From assembly GCA_037039925.1 (NCBI GenBank), contig JAXRKP010000010.1, positions 663,902-727,901 on the forward strand: a DNA stretch of 64,000 nt, given 5' to 3'. Source of the DNA: Doris montereyensis. Lineage: Eukaryota > Mollusca > Gastropoda > Nudibranchia > Dorididae. The notes beneath the pieces are model-generated. The model saw only the letters and a program-made list of their open reading frames with translations. It ran no database searches and was not told the DNA's origin. The position numbers and the translations under genes are program-made. Below are positions 22,101 through 37,000 of this stretch, piece after piece (the stretch's first letter is position 1; each line of letters starts with the position of its first letter).

Positions 22101-25100
22101 GAATAAAATTGGACTTTTTACTGTTATTTAATCTCATTGACATCCGGAAGAAAACTGCATGTTGATAATCATATGTATTTATCCGTTAAACTTATATTAT
22201 TTATGCCCCTTAGCATAGGTATTAAAAGCTAACATATTGTAGAGATTTTATTTGTTACCCAAGCTTAGGACAATCAAAATCTTTTCTTTTTCACTCATAA
22301 GTGACTCATTTTAAAAATTACATGAAACAACGAGCTTACATTATATATATATATATATTGAAACAGGATACCAATGTCACATATATTACCTTTAAAAAAA
22401 ATTTCTTTTAAAAAGTTAGAAAAACACTTAGGTGATATTTTTGTTCTTTTGGCATCTTTTGCTAAGGTTTAAAAAGTAACATTTGGACAGAAAATGTTTA
22501 ACGTTATAAGCCATCCCCAAGGTTCATCCTTCCTAAAAGATTGTGTCCTCAATTTTCTGTTATATTTTAGCTGCAGATAACAGGAATCTCATGGAATTCA
22601 ACAGGATCTACTTTAGCTGCTACATATCCTTTTGAACATTAATATTGTGAGAAATTTAAATGACTGTCGTATGTAGTAGATGTAATATTATATCCCAAGT
22701 TCCTATAAACCATAATCTTAGAGAAAAATAAGATTGAAATGATATAATTTGTGTTGGACAAAACTATTATTTCCTTCAATGGCAATGTATTATCTTAACT
22801 ATTGTTGCTCTTTACTGCTTATATCTAAAGAATGTTTGTAGTAGAATGCATTTGTTCATTTTCAACATCACAACATTTTTTGCCATAGAAGAAAATAGAG
22901 TCACTCTGATGAATCAATTTGTTTGAAAGCCATGTTGGCTTTGGGTACATTTGTGATTTCAATCTGATGTCAATAGCATGATATGAATTGTTAAAGCAAC
23001 ATTTGCATTGAAAACCCCTTAACGTCACCACTTATGGAAGATTTGATCATGAAGATTGGTGTACGCATAAAGCTGCTGTGGGTACATGGAATCTTGATCG
23101 TCGATCAATCAAGGAAGATAAGCCAGACACTGTCATCGACTCACCTTGTTGCATTATGTGTGTGGAATTCCACCCTGTGAACCCTGCTTGGCTAGCAGGA
23201 GGAAATTTTAATGGTAAGTTAGCACTGAGAATAGCTTTATAGTGTTAACTAACTGCCCCTATTATTTTCTGCCATCCACATTATGTTTTGAGATGGAAAA
23301 TGCAACTGCTTTAATTAAACATCATGCGCTAGTGATGTATCAGAAATGCCATACGTCTTTGGGGAAAATTTTTTCAGAATATATATACAAAAGAATGCTG
23401 TCCATTTTGTAACTAACAATTTGCACATACACAAAAGGAAACATGGGAGTAAATAGAATAGATACATTTGGAAGAACACAGAGCCAGGAAGAAAGTAGCT
23501 ATTTTCTTTAAAGCTATAAAGAGTTGAATGTTTATACCATTGCATCATCATAAGCCTAATATAAGAACAGCTAGGTGATGCTGTCAAACATACAAATCCT
23601 ATCATCAAACATTGATTGCCCCATACACTCATTCTAGCCTATTACCGTAAGAGTAAGACTTGTGTTCTGCAGTTTTCAAAAAAAAATTTACCCGTTGTCT
23701 CTGTTAAATTTATGTAGATGCATGTTTTGTTTCATTTGCTTCAAGAGTTCTCAACATTTGCCTTTGTGTTTTCCTTTGCTCGAAAGATTTCATCACAAGT
23801 AGAAAGAAAATCATATGGAGCTAACACAGATAATTCATTGCTGTTGATTTATTTCTTAAGTTAAGAAGAATGATGTGAAGTGTTTGTATTGTTATTACAA
23901 ATACAATCATTTTTTTTTATTGTTAAGTAATTTACTCCTGTTCTCAGGTGAAGTTCTTCTATGGGACCTCAGTAGAGAGGATGACCTTTTGCTGGCTTCC
24001 TCAAAAATTGGTGATGATTCACACAGAGAACCAGTCAGCAAAGTTCATTGGATCAAAAGCCAGTCTTCAAAGCGAAGAGATTTCGATGTAATAAACTTTC
24101 ATTTGTTCCCAATATTCTCTTTCTGTTAGCAATCCAGGAATTCAAATTGTGATTAAGATGAAACATGCTAGTGAGTCATTTGTTAAACTTTAAAAGGAAG
24201 TTAAAGTGAATCTGCAATACGGAAAAGAAAAACAAATCTTGCTTTTTTAAAATGATATAGGGTTAAATTATGTCTTAAAGATTATTTTATGGCGCTGTTT
24301 TGTCATTCAGTGAGTGTAGAATCTAAATCTATATTTGAAATCTGTCTTTTTTCCCTTAACTTTTTATTTGAACAAACTGCTCTCATGCACCAGTCCCACG
24401 CAAGCTAGACAGTCTTATTTTATAACATGTGCAATTTTCCTTTTATATGTGTATATTAATAATTTAACCTTACAAAGCTTTTCAACACTGTTTACTTATT
24501 TTTTACCTTTGTTTTGGATGGATAGCTTTAGAAGGAACGGAATGGTCTAGTTTGGAAGATTTAAAGACATGCATTGGTCATATGAATCTTATAAATTACT
24601 TTTGAGTTTTGTCATATATTGATGGTAGTATGGGGAAGGATAAAAACAGGAAGTGATGTATCAATATTTAGGCCTCTAAATGAAATAATGTGCCTTGGGA
24701 AAATTGGTATAATAAACAGAGTAGGTGATCTTTTATCTTTTTCAAGGATTCAGTTTTTTTTAAAAAGAAATTTAGTATGACTTGAGCCTTTCCCTTTCTT
24801 TTTGTTTTTATGCAAAGAATGAGATAACATTTATCATTGATTAATAATTTACGCATGCAAATCATGTGATTGAGCAGAAGGTATTCATGCATCTGTGAGT
24901 AGTGTGGGAGAGTTCCTACAAAATTGCAGGACAATTTACTGTGTTATATACTACAGCATTAATTTAAGTTTACATTGTGTCTTATGACAGCCTTGTTGTT
25001 GACTAAAATCAGGGTTTCCTATTCTAAACTCTGTTAAGAGTGATTCATTTATGGTCATTCCATCAGATTTTTACTGTACTAATTGCAAGTTTTTAGTACA

Positions 25101-28100
25101 AATCGTTTGTTTGAAATAAAAATAATAAATTCAATGTCTTGCAATTGTTCTAAGAGTCTTTCGTAACGTTTTAAATGCTCTGGACTGTATTGAATTTCAT
25201 ATCAAATTTTATTTTCTCTTTAGATTGTAAGTGTCAGCGGAGATGGCAAGGTTTTGGTTTGGAAGGTAGAACTGAAAAAAAGGAAAATTAAAGCTTTCCA
25301 TGGGGTAAGACATTGAATATAACTTAATATAAGATACATGTACGTTTATGCAGTTGGACATATTAAAACTTTTCAAGGACTACCTGGTATAAATTTGTGT
25401 GTTCGTTCTGTGTATACCGAGCAGTGGACAGGTGAATATATATGTAGGCGGTCCCACCCTCTACAAGTCTCCTGCTACCTTGCAGGCTGGTCTTGGCTGA
25501 CCAAAGAAGGCTAAGGGAGTTAACCCTGACAGAAAATAACAAGGCCTGGTAGGGGGCCTCAAGGTGGCAGCCCCAACATCTACCTAGGGTACAGTGGGCC
25601 AATCACCTGCTTATCCAAAATCAACTGATTCAGAGAAATAAATACAATATACCCGGCTTGACTTTTCGAAGACGAATATGGAAACGAACACAGACTGTGA
25701 TTTTTGGAACATAGAATATTAGGGCAATAAATGGAAGAGAGATAGAATTAGTTGAAGAAATGGAAAAATTCAAAGTAGACATTTTGACCATTACAGAAAC
25801 AAACAAAAAAAGACAAGGAATAGAAAATATAGGACTAAATCATACTTTAATCTTCTCAGGAGTAGATGTCAAAGATAGAGCAAGAGCAGGAGTAGGCCTT
25901 CTAATACATAAAAGGCATGAAAAGCTACTAGAAAGTTGGAAATGTATAAGCACACAGCTATTAGAGGTAAATATTAAACCAAAAGGAAGAGAAATTAAGT
26001 TATTAATAGCTTATGGACCAAACAAAGACGCCACCAAAGAAGAAAAAGATATCTTCGAAAATGATTTACAAATAGCTGCAGAGAATCTCAAACCCAAACA
26101 GGAACTAATAGTTTTAGGAGATGTAAATGCTAGAGTAGGCAACAATGTAGAGACATCAGGAGGAGTAATAGGTAAAGAAGGAGAGACATCAACTTCTCCA
26201 AATGGAGAGAGACTAATAGATTTTTGTCTAAAGAATAATATGAAAATAGCCAACACTTTTTTTTTCTCATAAGGATATCCACAAATATACAAGAGTAAAT
26301 GAAGACAGATGTGAAAAGTCAATGATAGACTACATAATAGTTAACAGCTCCCTTTTTACTGTACCATGTATGCAGGAGTAAACAGAGGAGCAGAAATATT
26401 TAGTCATCATCACCTAGTGATTGCCAAAATAAGATTACTGACTGAAGAAAACAAACAGAAAAGGAAAGAGAAGAAAGGTACTAAACAAAGTAGAGAAACT
26501 AAATAAACCAATAGTAAAACAGATATACCAATCTAGGATAAAAAGAATTATCAATGAAAGGCAGATGGATCTGAATGATAGCACAATAGAAGAAAAGGGG
26601 CAAATGTATGAAGAAACACTCCTCAGTTGTACTGAAGAGGTCTATAGTATGAAACAAATTAAAGGAGATAAGAAAAGAATAGCATGGGGGAATGAGAATG
26701 TCAAGACTAAGATCAAAGAAAAGAAGGATGCCTGGAAGAAATACTTACAAACAAAGAGGCCAGAGGATAGGACATATTACGTGAGTAAAAGAACTATTGC
26801 CAAAGAGGAAGTGAGGAAAGCAAAAATAGGAACAATGGGAAGACTTTGGACAAAGACTTCAAGAAAGCTATCAAAGGAAATCAAAAGCTGTTATGGGGAG
26901 CAATGAAGAGCATGAGAAAAACCAAAGCATGCCCAATACAACAAATTAAGAACGCCAAAGGAGAAATAATGAAAGAAGACAGCAAAATCATGGAAACATG
27001 GAGAAAGCATTTTCAACAATTACTTAATCCCTCCAGAACATATGAAACAATGAGTACAGATCAATTAGTAAAAGTAACAAGTAATCCAGAGGAGACAGCC
27101 GAAAACGTAGGTATCTCAATGGAAGAAATCCAAACAGCTATAAGAAAAGTGAAATTAGGAAAGGCCCCAGGAGTAGATCAAGTTTATTCAGAAATGATTA
27201 AAAACCAAGGGAGAGAGGCAGACAAACTACTACATGCAATATGCCAACAAGCATGAAAGTCCAAACAAAACAGGTGCCAGATGACTGGAAAAAGGGAATG
27301 GAAGTTCCAATACATATGAAAGGATCAACTATGGAATGCTCAAACTATAGAGGGATATCACTACTTAACGTACCAGCAAAAGTGTATGCCAGGATACTGG
27401 AAATGAGACTAAGGAAAAGAGTAGAGGATCAGATTGAAGAACACCAGAGTAGATTTATACCAGGAAGAGGTGTACAAGACAACATATTTATAATTAGACA
27501 AATAATAGAAAAATTCCTTGAGAGAAACATTGACTTGCTCCTGGCACAGAGTCAAATTTCTGTAGCAAATCGTCCCTCTTAGTTGTGGCCGGCAAAACTC
27601 ATTAGTTACCCACGTGCACTCACCTGTCAGGCGTCAAACACAGTCAGCTGGATTCCCGGGTAGCTGATCACCCTGTTGAGATTTTTATAAAAAATTACAC
27701 TTTTATTTCACTATAACAGCGCTTCTCTCACACCGATTGTCTCAGTCTTTGTTTCTACCATAGTATCAATATCTTATCTGTTCTCTGTGAAAGTATCATT
27801 TCTCTTGGATTTGTAACTTTTCTGAAAAAAGCATTTTTAATATGTATGTATATTTCTCGTTTTTTTTGCTTTTTGGTCATTATATTTTATCTAATTGCTA
27901 AAAAATTGTGCGTACCTAGTTAACGAAAATGAGTTTATTTCAAAGATTGGTTATTGCACTTCACTCTGTAGAAAACAATAATTTGCGGTCACAAACCATT
28001 ACAAAGTTATAACGTTCTTCCTCCACCCAATCCCTTTTTTGCCTAAGCTAAGTACGTATGTAACGTGTTTTCCTTGAGCGTAAATCATTTTTAACCGATT

Positions 28101-31100
28101 TTCCTTTATCCAATCGATTTTTACTTACCCTCTTATTTTTTCAAATAAATCTAATATGGATCCCACCCTAGAGAATCATCATTTTGCTGTCAGTGAATTG
28201 TGCTGCATATATGGAAAGAAAAACTTAACACATAAAGAAAAACAGGCAAAGGGAAAGCCACTGATGTGTGATAAAATGCGAGACAGCAGCACATTCTGTG
28301 GACAACAAAATTACATGTCAGACAGACACTCATCTCACAGAGCTCGGGCAGGTATTAAAATAATACGGCAGCTGTTGGAAACAAGCACACGAAACACAAA
28401 CACAGCTTGACCTCTATCAGACTTGCCTTCTTTTTAGCGACAATGACATTGAAAAAAGCCACATACACTCAAGAAGTACGGGACACTGAGCATAAATTAT
28501 CACAAATAACACATGAAAAACTCACACATAGATCGGGTCCCATTGCATCATCCTTTGATAAAGTTCTTACCAAACTTAGAATCACACCACAGGCATACCA
28601 CAGTCGATCTTTTATTAGCAACCGCTGTCATAAATACTTACAAGAAAAGGTTTATACAGACCTTACACAAACAATCATCACACAGACAATGACATGCACA
28701 CATTGCCCAATAGTTATTGATGAAGCACACATGATAGCGTTAGTTTTTAACAATATCAACAAAGCATTTAGTAAAGCCCGCAAAACAATCTCACACACAA
28801 AGACAATTAATGAAAATTCAATTCATGACATTCAACAGGATATAGACACATACATGAGCATGTATAGACAAAGCTTTTCAAACAAAACAGCATATTTTCG
28901 AGCACCATTGCACCCCACATATAGGACTGTACAAATTCAGGCTTGGGTTGCTGGGTGAACAGGGAACGGAAAGCTGTCATCAGTCAATTGCAGGGATAGA
29001 GAGACGAGCACGAGGCATTATAAACTCACAAATGAGAATGAAGCTCATAATGAATGCACAACTATTAGAAAACGGCCACCTGGTGCATGCACGCAGACCG
29101 ACCTGCAAGTAACATTAAATGTACATAGTGATACATATCTTATATCATTGTGTTTAAGAGTTGTTCCTTCAAAGATATTGTTTGTTTCCGTTAGTCTCAT
29201 TATAGAGGTATTACAAAAATCGACATTGTTCTATTCATCATGATGAATGCAAACTATCTTTTAGTATGTATGTACATGTATGTATTGTCCTTATTTTGTG
29301 AAAGTTTGATGGCATTCATCTGTACAGATTTTGTGTTAAAACATTTTACTTAATACCCTATGTCTGTTATTGTACTGAAATAATGGACCTAATTGAGGCC
29401 TTGATTGTGTCGAAAAGAAAACACTTCTTGATAAATTTCTTTTATGAGTCAATCGCAATACTCTTTTTAAAGTTGGGGAAGCCTTCACATTTGTTGTCGA
29501 TGGCTATCTTAGCCAGATAGAAGCTGATTAATTGGACCTATAAACTACTGTTAAGTGCAACAAAGCTAGCAGGGAGCTTAACGATACCTGGCGGCCCTTT
29601 GCTGATCTCGGTCAGCGTGACCCAGGTGCACCGCATCGGCCAACTAAGAGGGACGAGTTTTGTACGATGTGCTGGGTTTGTTTGACTTAGAAAAGGCATT
29701 TGACACTGTGAGGAGAGACAAACTATGGCATTCCTTATAAGAACACGATGTAGAGCAAAATTTAATAGAAGCCATTAAAAGTTTTTACAATAAACCAACT
29801 TGCGCAGTGAGAGTAGCTGCTGAAGAATTTGATGTAGATATGGCAGCGAAACCTGGACCTTACACAGTAGAGAATACAGTAGAGTACAAGCAGCTGAAAT
29901 GAGATATCTAGGAAGAGTAGTAGGGAAAACTAAAAGAGACAAAATCAGAAAACAACAATAAGAGATCAAACCAAAAGCCGATGGCATTACAACTAAGATA
30001 GAAATAAATCAACTGAGATGGTTTTGGCATGTAAACAGAATGAATGACAATAGAAGAGCTAAATCAGTATACAGTGCTTAAACTCAAGATATAGGACCAA
30101 AAGCAGACCTCGGAGAAAGTGGAAAGAAGATATAAAAGAGGCATTAAGGCAAAGAAATTTAACATTTTTGAAAGGAACAGAAAATGCCAGGACAGCGTAT
30201 CCTGGTGAAAGATCACCTCGGGCATCTGAACCCATACACCGGAAGGTAGAATGGGAACTGAAAAAAGAAAGAAAGTTCTGTGTATATACTGGATGGAGGG
30301 TAAAAATGAGAAATAGCTTGTAGACACTTTATAAATGTCATTATTGTCATCATTGTTGCTTCTGGGTTATGCTTTCTAATGTACATTGAAGTTGACCAAA
30401 GCCTCATTTTGCATGTTTTTGTTGATGATTTGCTGACCTTTGAGATAGATAAAATATGTTTTAGATTTTGACATATTTAAAGGATTGAAACTGGAATTGT
30501 TTTTCCTTTTATAAAATTCAATGATATCTAAACATAATTAAAAAGCCCAACCCAACATCAAATGGTAATTTGAAGACTATTGTCTTATTTGTTGTTTGTT
30601 TTAATGCTTTTAAAATGTTCATCTGCGCACTGAATTTTAACAATTTATGGTTTGTCCTTTTTAGAAATTAATCTGTGAACACATTTATATTTAAATTTCA
30701 GAAATCATTTCTAAACATTGTTTCTTTTGAGCAGCAATTTGAATTGTGTAATTTTCATTTTTGAAATATTGATATAAGTACACTTTGGTGTATGTATGTG
30801 GATGTGTTTAGAAGCTGTGAAATCTTAATGCTTGAACTTTTAAAATGAAAAAAATAGTTTATGCATAGTTCTTCAGGGTCTGCCTTGTTCTAAATGGATA
30901 GTATTATTATTAGATTAAAGGGATAACACTGCAGTAGACTGAGACTTAATAAAGAAGACTAGAAGTACACATAGAGAAGAGAAAATAATAAAAAAGCAGG
31001 AGAAAACTGAACTTATGTAGTGCAGTATGTCACTGTATCAGTGACCATTTTACATCATCATTAACCAGATCACATCCCCTCCTTCTTCTCTCTTTTCTTC

Positions 31101-33946
31101 CTTGCTGCTAATGAGGAGTTTAGTATAAAGATAAATCATAATCCACTATTGTATTCGGGCATGCCTGTATATTATAGGTGTAGCGCTGTGAAACTCTCAA
31201 TATCTTATCTTGTTACTCTTAGACCTTTCTATTCCTATTCAGTTAAAATATTATTGATCTATAACGAATTAAGTGTTTCCATCCTTTCTTTTGTTTTTGG
31301 GTTAAACTCATCATAACTTATAATTTTCATCTTTCCAATAATAATGAATGATTTTTCATCATTGTCCTTGAATTTTCAGATTTGTACTGATGTCTCAAAG
31401 TTTACCCCGTTCAATGAAAGTACGAGGTGTCAGGGGAGATAAAGAAGTTGGTATTACAAGCATATCATTCAGTCAGGATGATCCTGATTTGTTCATTCTG
31501 GGATCAGAGAGTGGCTGTGTATTCAAATGTAATCTTCATGCAAAAGGAAGACCAGCTGGAAGTGAGTCCACCCATGTAAATTTAATTGAAAGCGTTCCAA
31601 TTATTAATTGTTTGTTAATACGCTGAAATTCCTGACACCAAGCTGTGATCTAAGACAATCCTTCAGAGACAGGAGATCATTATTATGCATGAAATAAGGT
31701 GAATGCTCATATGACCTTGTGGTGTTGGTAGCCGAGTGGTTGGGCTACTGGACTCGGGCTCACAAGGTTCTGGGTTTGAATCCTAGCGATGCTAAGCCCG
31801 ACTTGTGTTCCTTGGGAGAGACACGTAACATGCATTTTCGTCGGTCGACCCAGGTGCAAATGGGTACAAGCACTATCTTGGGAGTAAAAACCTGCATCGG
31901 ACTAGCTTCTTGCCCAGGAGGTGATTATTATTATCTGTTCCACTTTACGCTATATAAACCGCAATAAGCTCCAGCTCTATGGGCTGTAATTGCATTGAAG
32001 GAACGTAGCATTTTTTACAACCTCACTGCTTTTGACTACAAGATCCTGGCTCCAAAAGATAAAAAAGTATGGATGAATATCTTAAACGAAACCCAACATG
32101 TAACACACTCATGCAAGTGCATTGTTGCTGAACCAAGGCACTTGAAAAGTACTTAAGGTTAATCTTATAGTCTAAATCTATGACACTAAAAAATCCTGCA
32201 TAAATGTAAACAAAGAAGATTTAAAAATAATAAAGTGTTAACGTTATGATTTGTATTATTTTTAGCAGACATATTGCAGGATCAGGGCTGTCTTGCCCTG
32301 TCTCCAGGTTAACTCTTCTTGTAAATATTATTGTTACTTTGTGCAAGACAGATTTTAAATCTCTTTTTGAATAGCATATATAATATATTATATTATCTAT
32401 ATATTTAACACTGACTTTCTCTTACTTTGAGCGCTATATACTCAGAGACCACAGTACTCACAATCGCCATATATTGCATGTAGATTTTAAATAGCTGCTT
32501 AAAGTTCTTAATGAGTGAAACGTTGGATCAAATCGGTATTTGAATTGATTTGAAAAAAATTGTTTGCCTGCAATCGGGGAGACTTTTTGTTTTTACTAGA
32601 TCTAATGCATCGATTTCCGGTCGTTTGAATAAAAAGCCTGCAAAACTTCAAATATCGAGTGCTGACTCAATTTAATAATCGTAATTGATATCATCTGTAC
32701 CCAGTACAGTGGTTTCTGAGTTATCCGCTGTCAAAGTTCATCAGAGCGAGCTCTATTATAGAAATAAATCATAATCCACAATTGTCTCCGGGCATGCTTG
32801 TATATGATATTGATGGCACCTCTTGATGTGCTGTATTCTTAAAATATATTTTGTTCCGTGTCCATACTTTTTGCAACGCAGCCAACCTTAATTTTCAAAA
32901 CTAGAAAAGGTCAATAAGGTAGCACTGAGCTGACGATATGCCTCAAATGCCTGAGATAATTTCAAAGAGATATTCCCATTGTGTTATAATAATAATACAA
33001 GAGATATTAGTTTTGACAAGTGATATGCCTAAGGAACCAGTTGAAAAAACGAAATAAAAACCACAATGATTGTTTGTTTTTCTTGTATTCTAGGCCACAT
33101 CATCTCCTCTGTGCCTCTGTGCTCACCTGTCACCTTTACGTACCAGCCTCATCATGGACCGGTTCATTCTGTAGAATGCTCAAATTTTCACCGCAATGCT
33201 TTCCTGAGTTCAGGCATGGATGAAAGTATCAGGGTTTATAACATGCTACAGGTAGGCAACCCTTCAGTGGTTACATTTTATCTGTATGGTTAACATTCAA
33301 CCCTCTCGATTGCAAACTGCTCCTAGTGGCCTGAAATGGGTGGAAAGGTAATCACCCAATGTTCTTGAGCTAATCACCTACATCGAGTTAATCACTTACA
33401 TCGAAATGGCCATGATTTCAATTCAGTGGCAGTGATGTTTTATGTGGGTGTACTTTTTTAATTAGACTGAACTAGGTATACAGTTCCTCTAACATGCGTA
33501 TTGCATTTTACCATTGACAGTAATCTTTGATTCCTCAACAATGGTTGAAAATTATAGCTTTCATTTGCTTTTTCTCAAGGATTTGTAAATCATTTGTGTT
33601 TTTGTTACGTCTCATCTAAAATCCTGGATTATGGCAACAATTTAAATATTGATATTAGGTATATTTTACTGAAACTTTTATTGCAGCTTGAAACAGATAT
33701 CTTGAATGTAATTTACTTGTAAATGAAAATAATCATTAAAACTGATATCCATATATACACAAAATTTTCATGCACAGTAGCTGTAGTCTTTTGATCTATC
33801 ATATTGTCTGACATGAAAAGACATCTTGTGTTATTTTAGCATGTATGTAGATTCAATTGGCTTTGAAGGAAGGGTTGCAAGCAAAGTGAAACACTTCTGT
33901 CCTGTTAGTGTAAAATTCACAGATTGGTGAATACTGAATGAGATCT

Positions 33947-34004
<58 letters not shown>

Positions 34005-37000
34005 ATAATAATTAATAATAGAACACTTTAAGCGCTTAATCCCCTAAAAGAGGCTCCAAGCACTTTACAATATATTAAACATCCATAAATTACACATATA
34101 TCATGTATTATATGAAAACATGGAGCTCATTGCAGCAAATCAAAAGTAGAAAGAAATGAACTTTTTTCAGAAGAGAATAATACTGGTTTCAAGTCCTATT
34201 AAAGTCAAATGAGAAGTAAGAATTTATATGAAAACAGAATATGTAAAGCTTTTTCCAATTTTGTAAAATTCAGCTAATGTTGTGATTTCGGTGTCAGTTT
34301 TGCATTTTTTGGTATCATTTTTCTTCTCTTTTTAATTTGAAACTGATGACCACGTGTCAGGTCTTCAAAAAAGTATTGCACATTTTTAACCTTTGGAATT
34401 GAGTTTTCCGGCGCACTAATGTATTTAAGCAGTCCCACACTGTGACTTAACCAGATTCAATTGTTAAAGTGATAGGCAATGAGGGTTTATAATTATAAAT
34501 ATGGTGTCTTCTGAGTGTTTATCTGTTCAGAATTTTGAAGACAATCAACCAATCAGAGATAAGACTGGAAAGTTTGATATGTAAGGAAAAGCTTTGGGGA
34601 GACTAGATAACAGACCTATAACCATAGACCAGGGTGGAGATTATGTCTCAGAATATGTTAATGTTAATAGTGTGTTACAAACTTCAAAAGAAAATGTCAT
34701 TAAGTATCAAGAATTTTCCTTTCTTTCTTTATCTGTTCCCATTATACCTTTCGGTGTATGGGTTTAGATGCCCGAGATGATCATTCTCCAGGATGTCCTG
34801 TCCTGGCATTTTCTGGTTCCTTCCAAAAATGTTAAATTTCTATGCTTCAATGCCTCATTTATATCTTCTTCCCACTTTCTCCGAGGTCTGCCTTTGGTCT
34901 TTTACCTTGAGTTTTAGCACTGTTTACTGATTTAGCTCTTCTATTGTCATTCATTCTGTTTACAGGCCCAAATCATATCAATTGATTTATTTCTACCTTA
35001 GTTTTTATGCCATCTGCTTTGGTTTGATCTCTTATTGTTGTTTTTCTGATTTTGTCTCTTTTAGTTTTCCCTCCTATTCTTCTTAGATATTTCATTTCAG
35101 CTGCCTGTACTCTACTGTATTCTCTACTGTCTAAGGTCCAGGTTTCGCTGCCATAAAGGAGAGAAGAACAATAAACTGTGTTGTATACTGTCATTTTGGA
35201 TTTTGTTGACAATTCTTGTTTACCTACAAATGCCTTTCCTAGATGGTTATATATTGCACTTGCCTTTTGGATTCTCTGGCTTATTTCTTCTCTTAGTTTT
35301 CCCTCTGAGTTAATCATTACTCCTAGGTAGCTGTGAACTTGTTCTAAATTCTCCCTGCCCAATGTAAGATTTTGTGTTTTAGCTTCCCTAGTTACTAGCA
35401 TTGTTTTGGTTTTCTTTGCATTTACTCTCATTCCTCTTTTATTTAGTTCATTGTTCATCATGTTGATATTGGACTGAAGGTCACTTTCTGATTTTCCAAA
35501 CAAAACTAAATCATTGGCAAATGAAAGCATTGATACATTTACTGGTTTGAGCTTCCACATACCTACGTTCATTTTCTTCACTTTTGAGGATGCCTTATGC
35601 GACTGAATCTATAAATGTGATAAACAAAAGAGGACTTAGGATACAACCTTGTCTTACTCCTATATTTGCATCAAATTCTGCAGATATGTTTCCAGCTACT
35701 CTCACTGCACATGTTGCTTTATTGTAAAAACTTTAAATGGCTTCTATTAAATTTTGCTCTACATTGTGTTCTTTTAAGGAATGCCATAGTTCGTCCCTCC
35801 TCACAATGTCAAATGCCTTTTCTAAGTCTATAAAACACAGGTGCAAGTCAATGTTTCTCTCAAGGAATTTTTCTATTATTTATCTAATAGTAAATATGTG
35901 GTCTTGTACACTTCTTCCTGGTCTAAATCCACTGTGATGTTCTTCAATCTGATCCTCTACTCTTTTCCTAGTCTCATTTCCAATATCCTGGCATACACTT
36001 TTCCTGGTATGATAAGTAGTGATATCCCTCTATAGTTTGAGCATTCCATAGTTGATCCTTTCATATGTTTTGGTACTACCGTTCCCTTTTTCCAGTCATC
36101 TGGCATATGTTTGGACTTCCATGCTTTTTGGTATATTGCATGTAGTGTAGTAATTTGTCTGCCTCTCTCCCTTGTTTTTTAATCATTTCTGGATAAACTT
36201 GATCTGCTCCTGAGGCTTTTCCTAATTTCACTTTTCTTATAGTTGTTTGGATTTCTTCCATTGATATATCTACATCTTCAGCTGTCTCCTCTGGATTACT
36301 CGTTACTCTTACTAATTGATCTTTACTCTGTGTGAAACAAGAATTTTCCCATGAATAAAAAAGTCACTTTTGAAAGTGAGGGAGTAAAAAAAAATTCAAA
36401 GAAACAAAAGATTGAAGTTTTAAAACAATTCCTATAAAAAATTTTCTTGTAATGATAATAATACATAATATACAATTATAATCTGAAAAGTATTAAGTCA
36501 TTGAGAGGATTAAAAATATTCAAGAACAAAACTTTCAAAGATTTTCAGTGTGGATGTCATATACAGTGGATGCTAAATAAGTCGACGTTACATAAGTCAA
36601 TTTTTATCTAAGTCAATTTTTTTACGGCCGCATCCCCCACACATTTGTTAGTCAATAAAAAATTGTTTACGTCGACATCGACTTAAGTAACATGCCTTTT
36701 TCACGGTCCGCTGACAATAAAATGTGAAAATACTATTGCATAAGTCGATGTTTCAATTTCAATGGGATCCATGGCTGTTGACTCCACAGCTAGATCTACC
36801 TGTATTACTAGTAGTAGTATTAATGATTATCATTAAACGCTCCTCCACTTGCCCTCACTCTACATTTCAAGATTCAATTAGCGCAAGTTAATAAAATCCG
36901 CTGAAGTGTTGGCATGTGGTTGGCCATATAGCCTGTTGCCTGTCTCTGTTTTCTCCTAGTCAATTGTACCAAGTTGCGACTGTACCGGTCAGAGTGAAAG

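Larger units (their letters stand above)
25405..30275 (+). mobile_element. RTE-like LINE, near full length, split by a DNA transposon
   Basis: Starts with a 5' UTR (25405-25670) shared with the minus-strand block at 3905-4235. An endonuclease domain follows at 25680-26270 (TITETNKKRQ, LLIAYGPNKDA, LGDVNARVGNN, NGERLIDFCLKNN), then a linker, then the reverse-transcriptase fingers at 26930-27540 (KAPGVDQVYSEMIK, NYRGISLLNVPAKVYARIL, FIPGRGVQDNIFIIRQIIE). After the insertion at 27545-29671 the palm resumes (LEKAFDTVRRDKLWHS). Next comes an internal deletion near 29840 that removes the catalytic palm, and then the 3' end. Several frameshifts make it inactive. The element lies in the DYNC2I2 intron between 25305 and 31379, in the gene's orientation. 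Confidence 0.85.
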
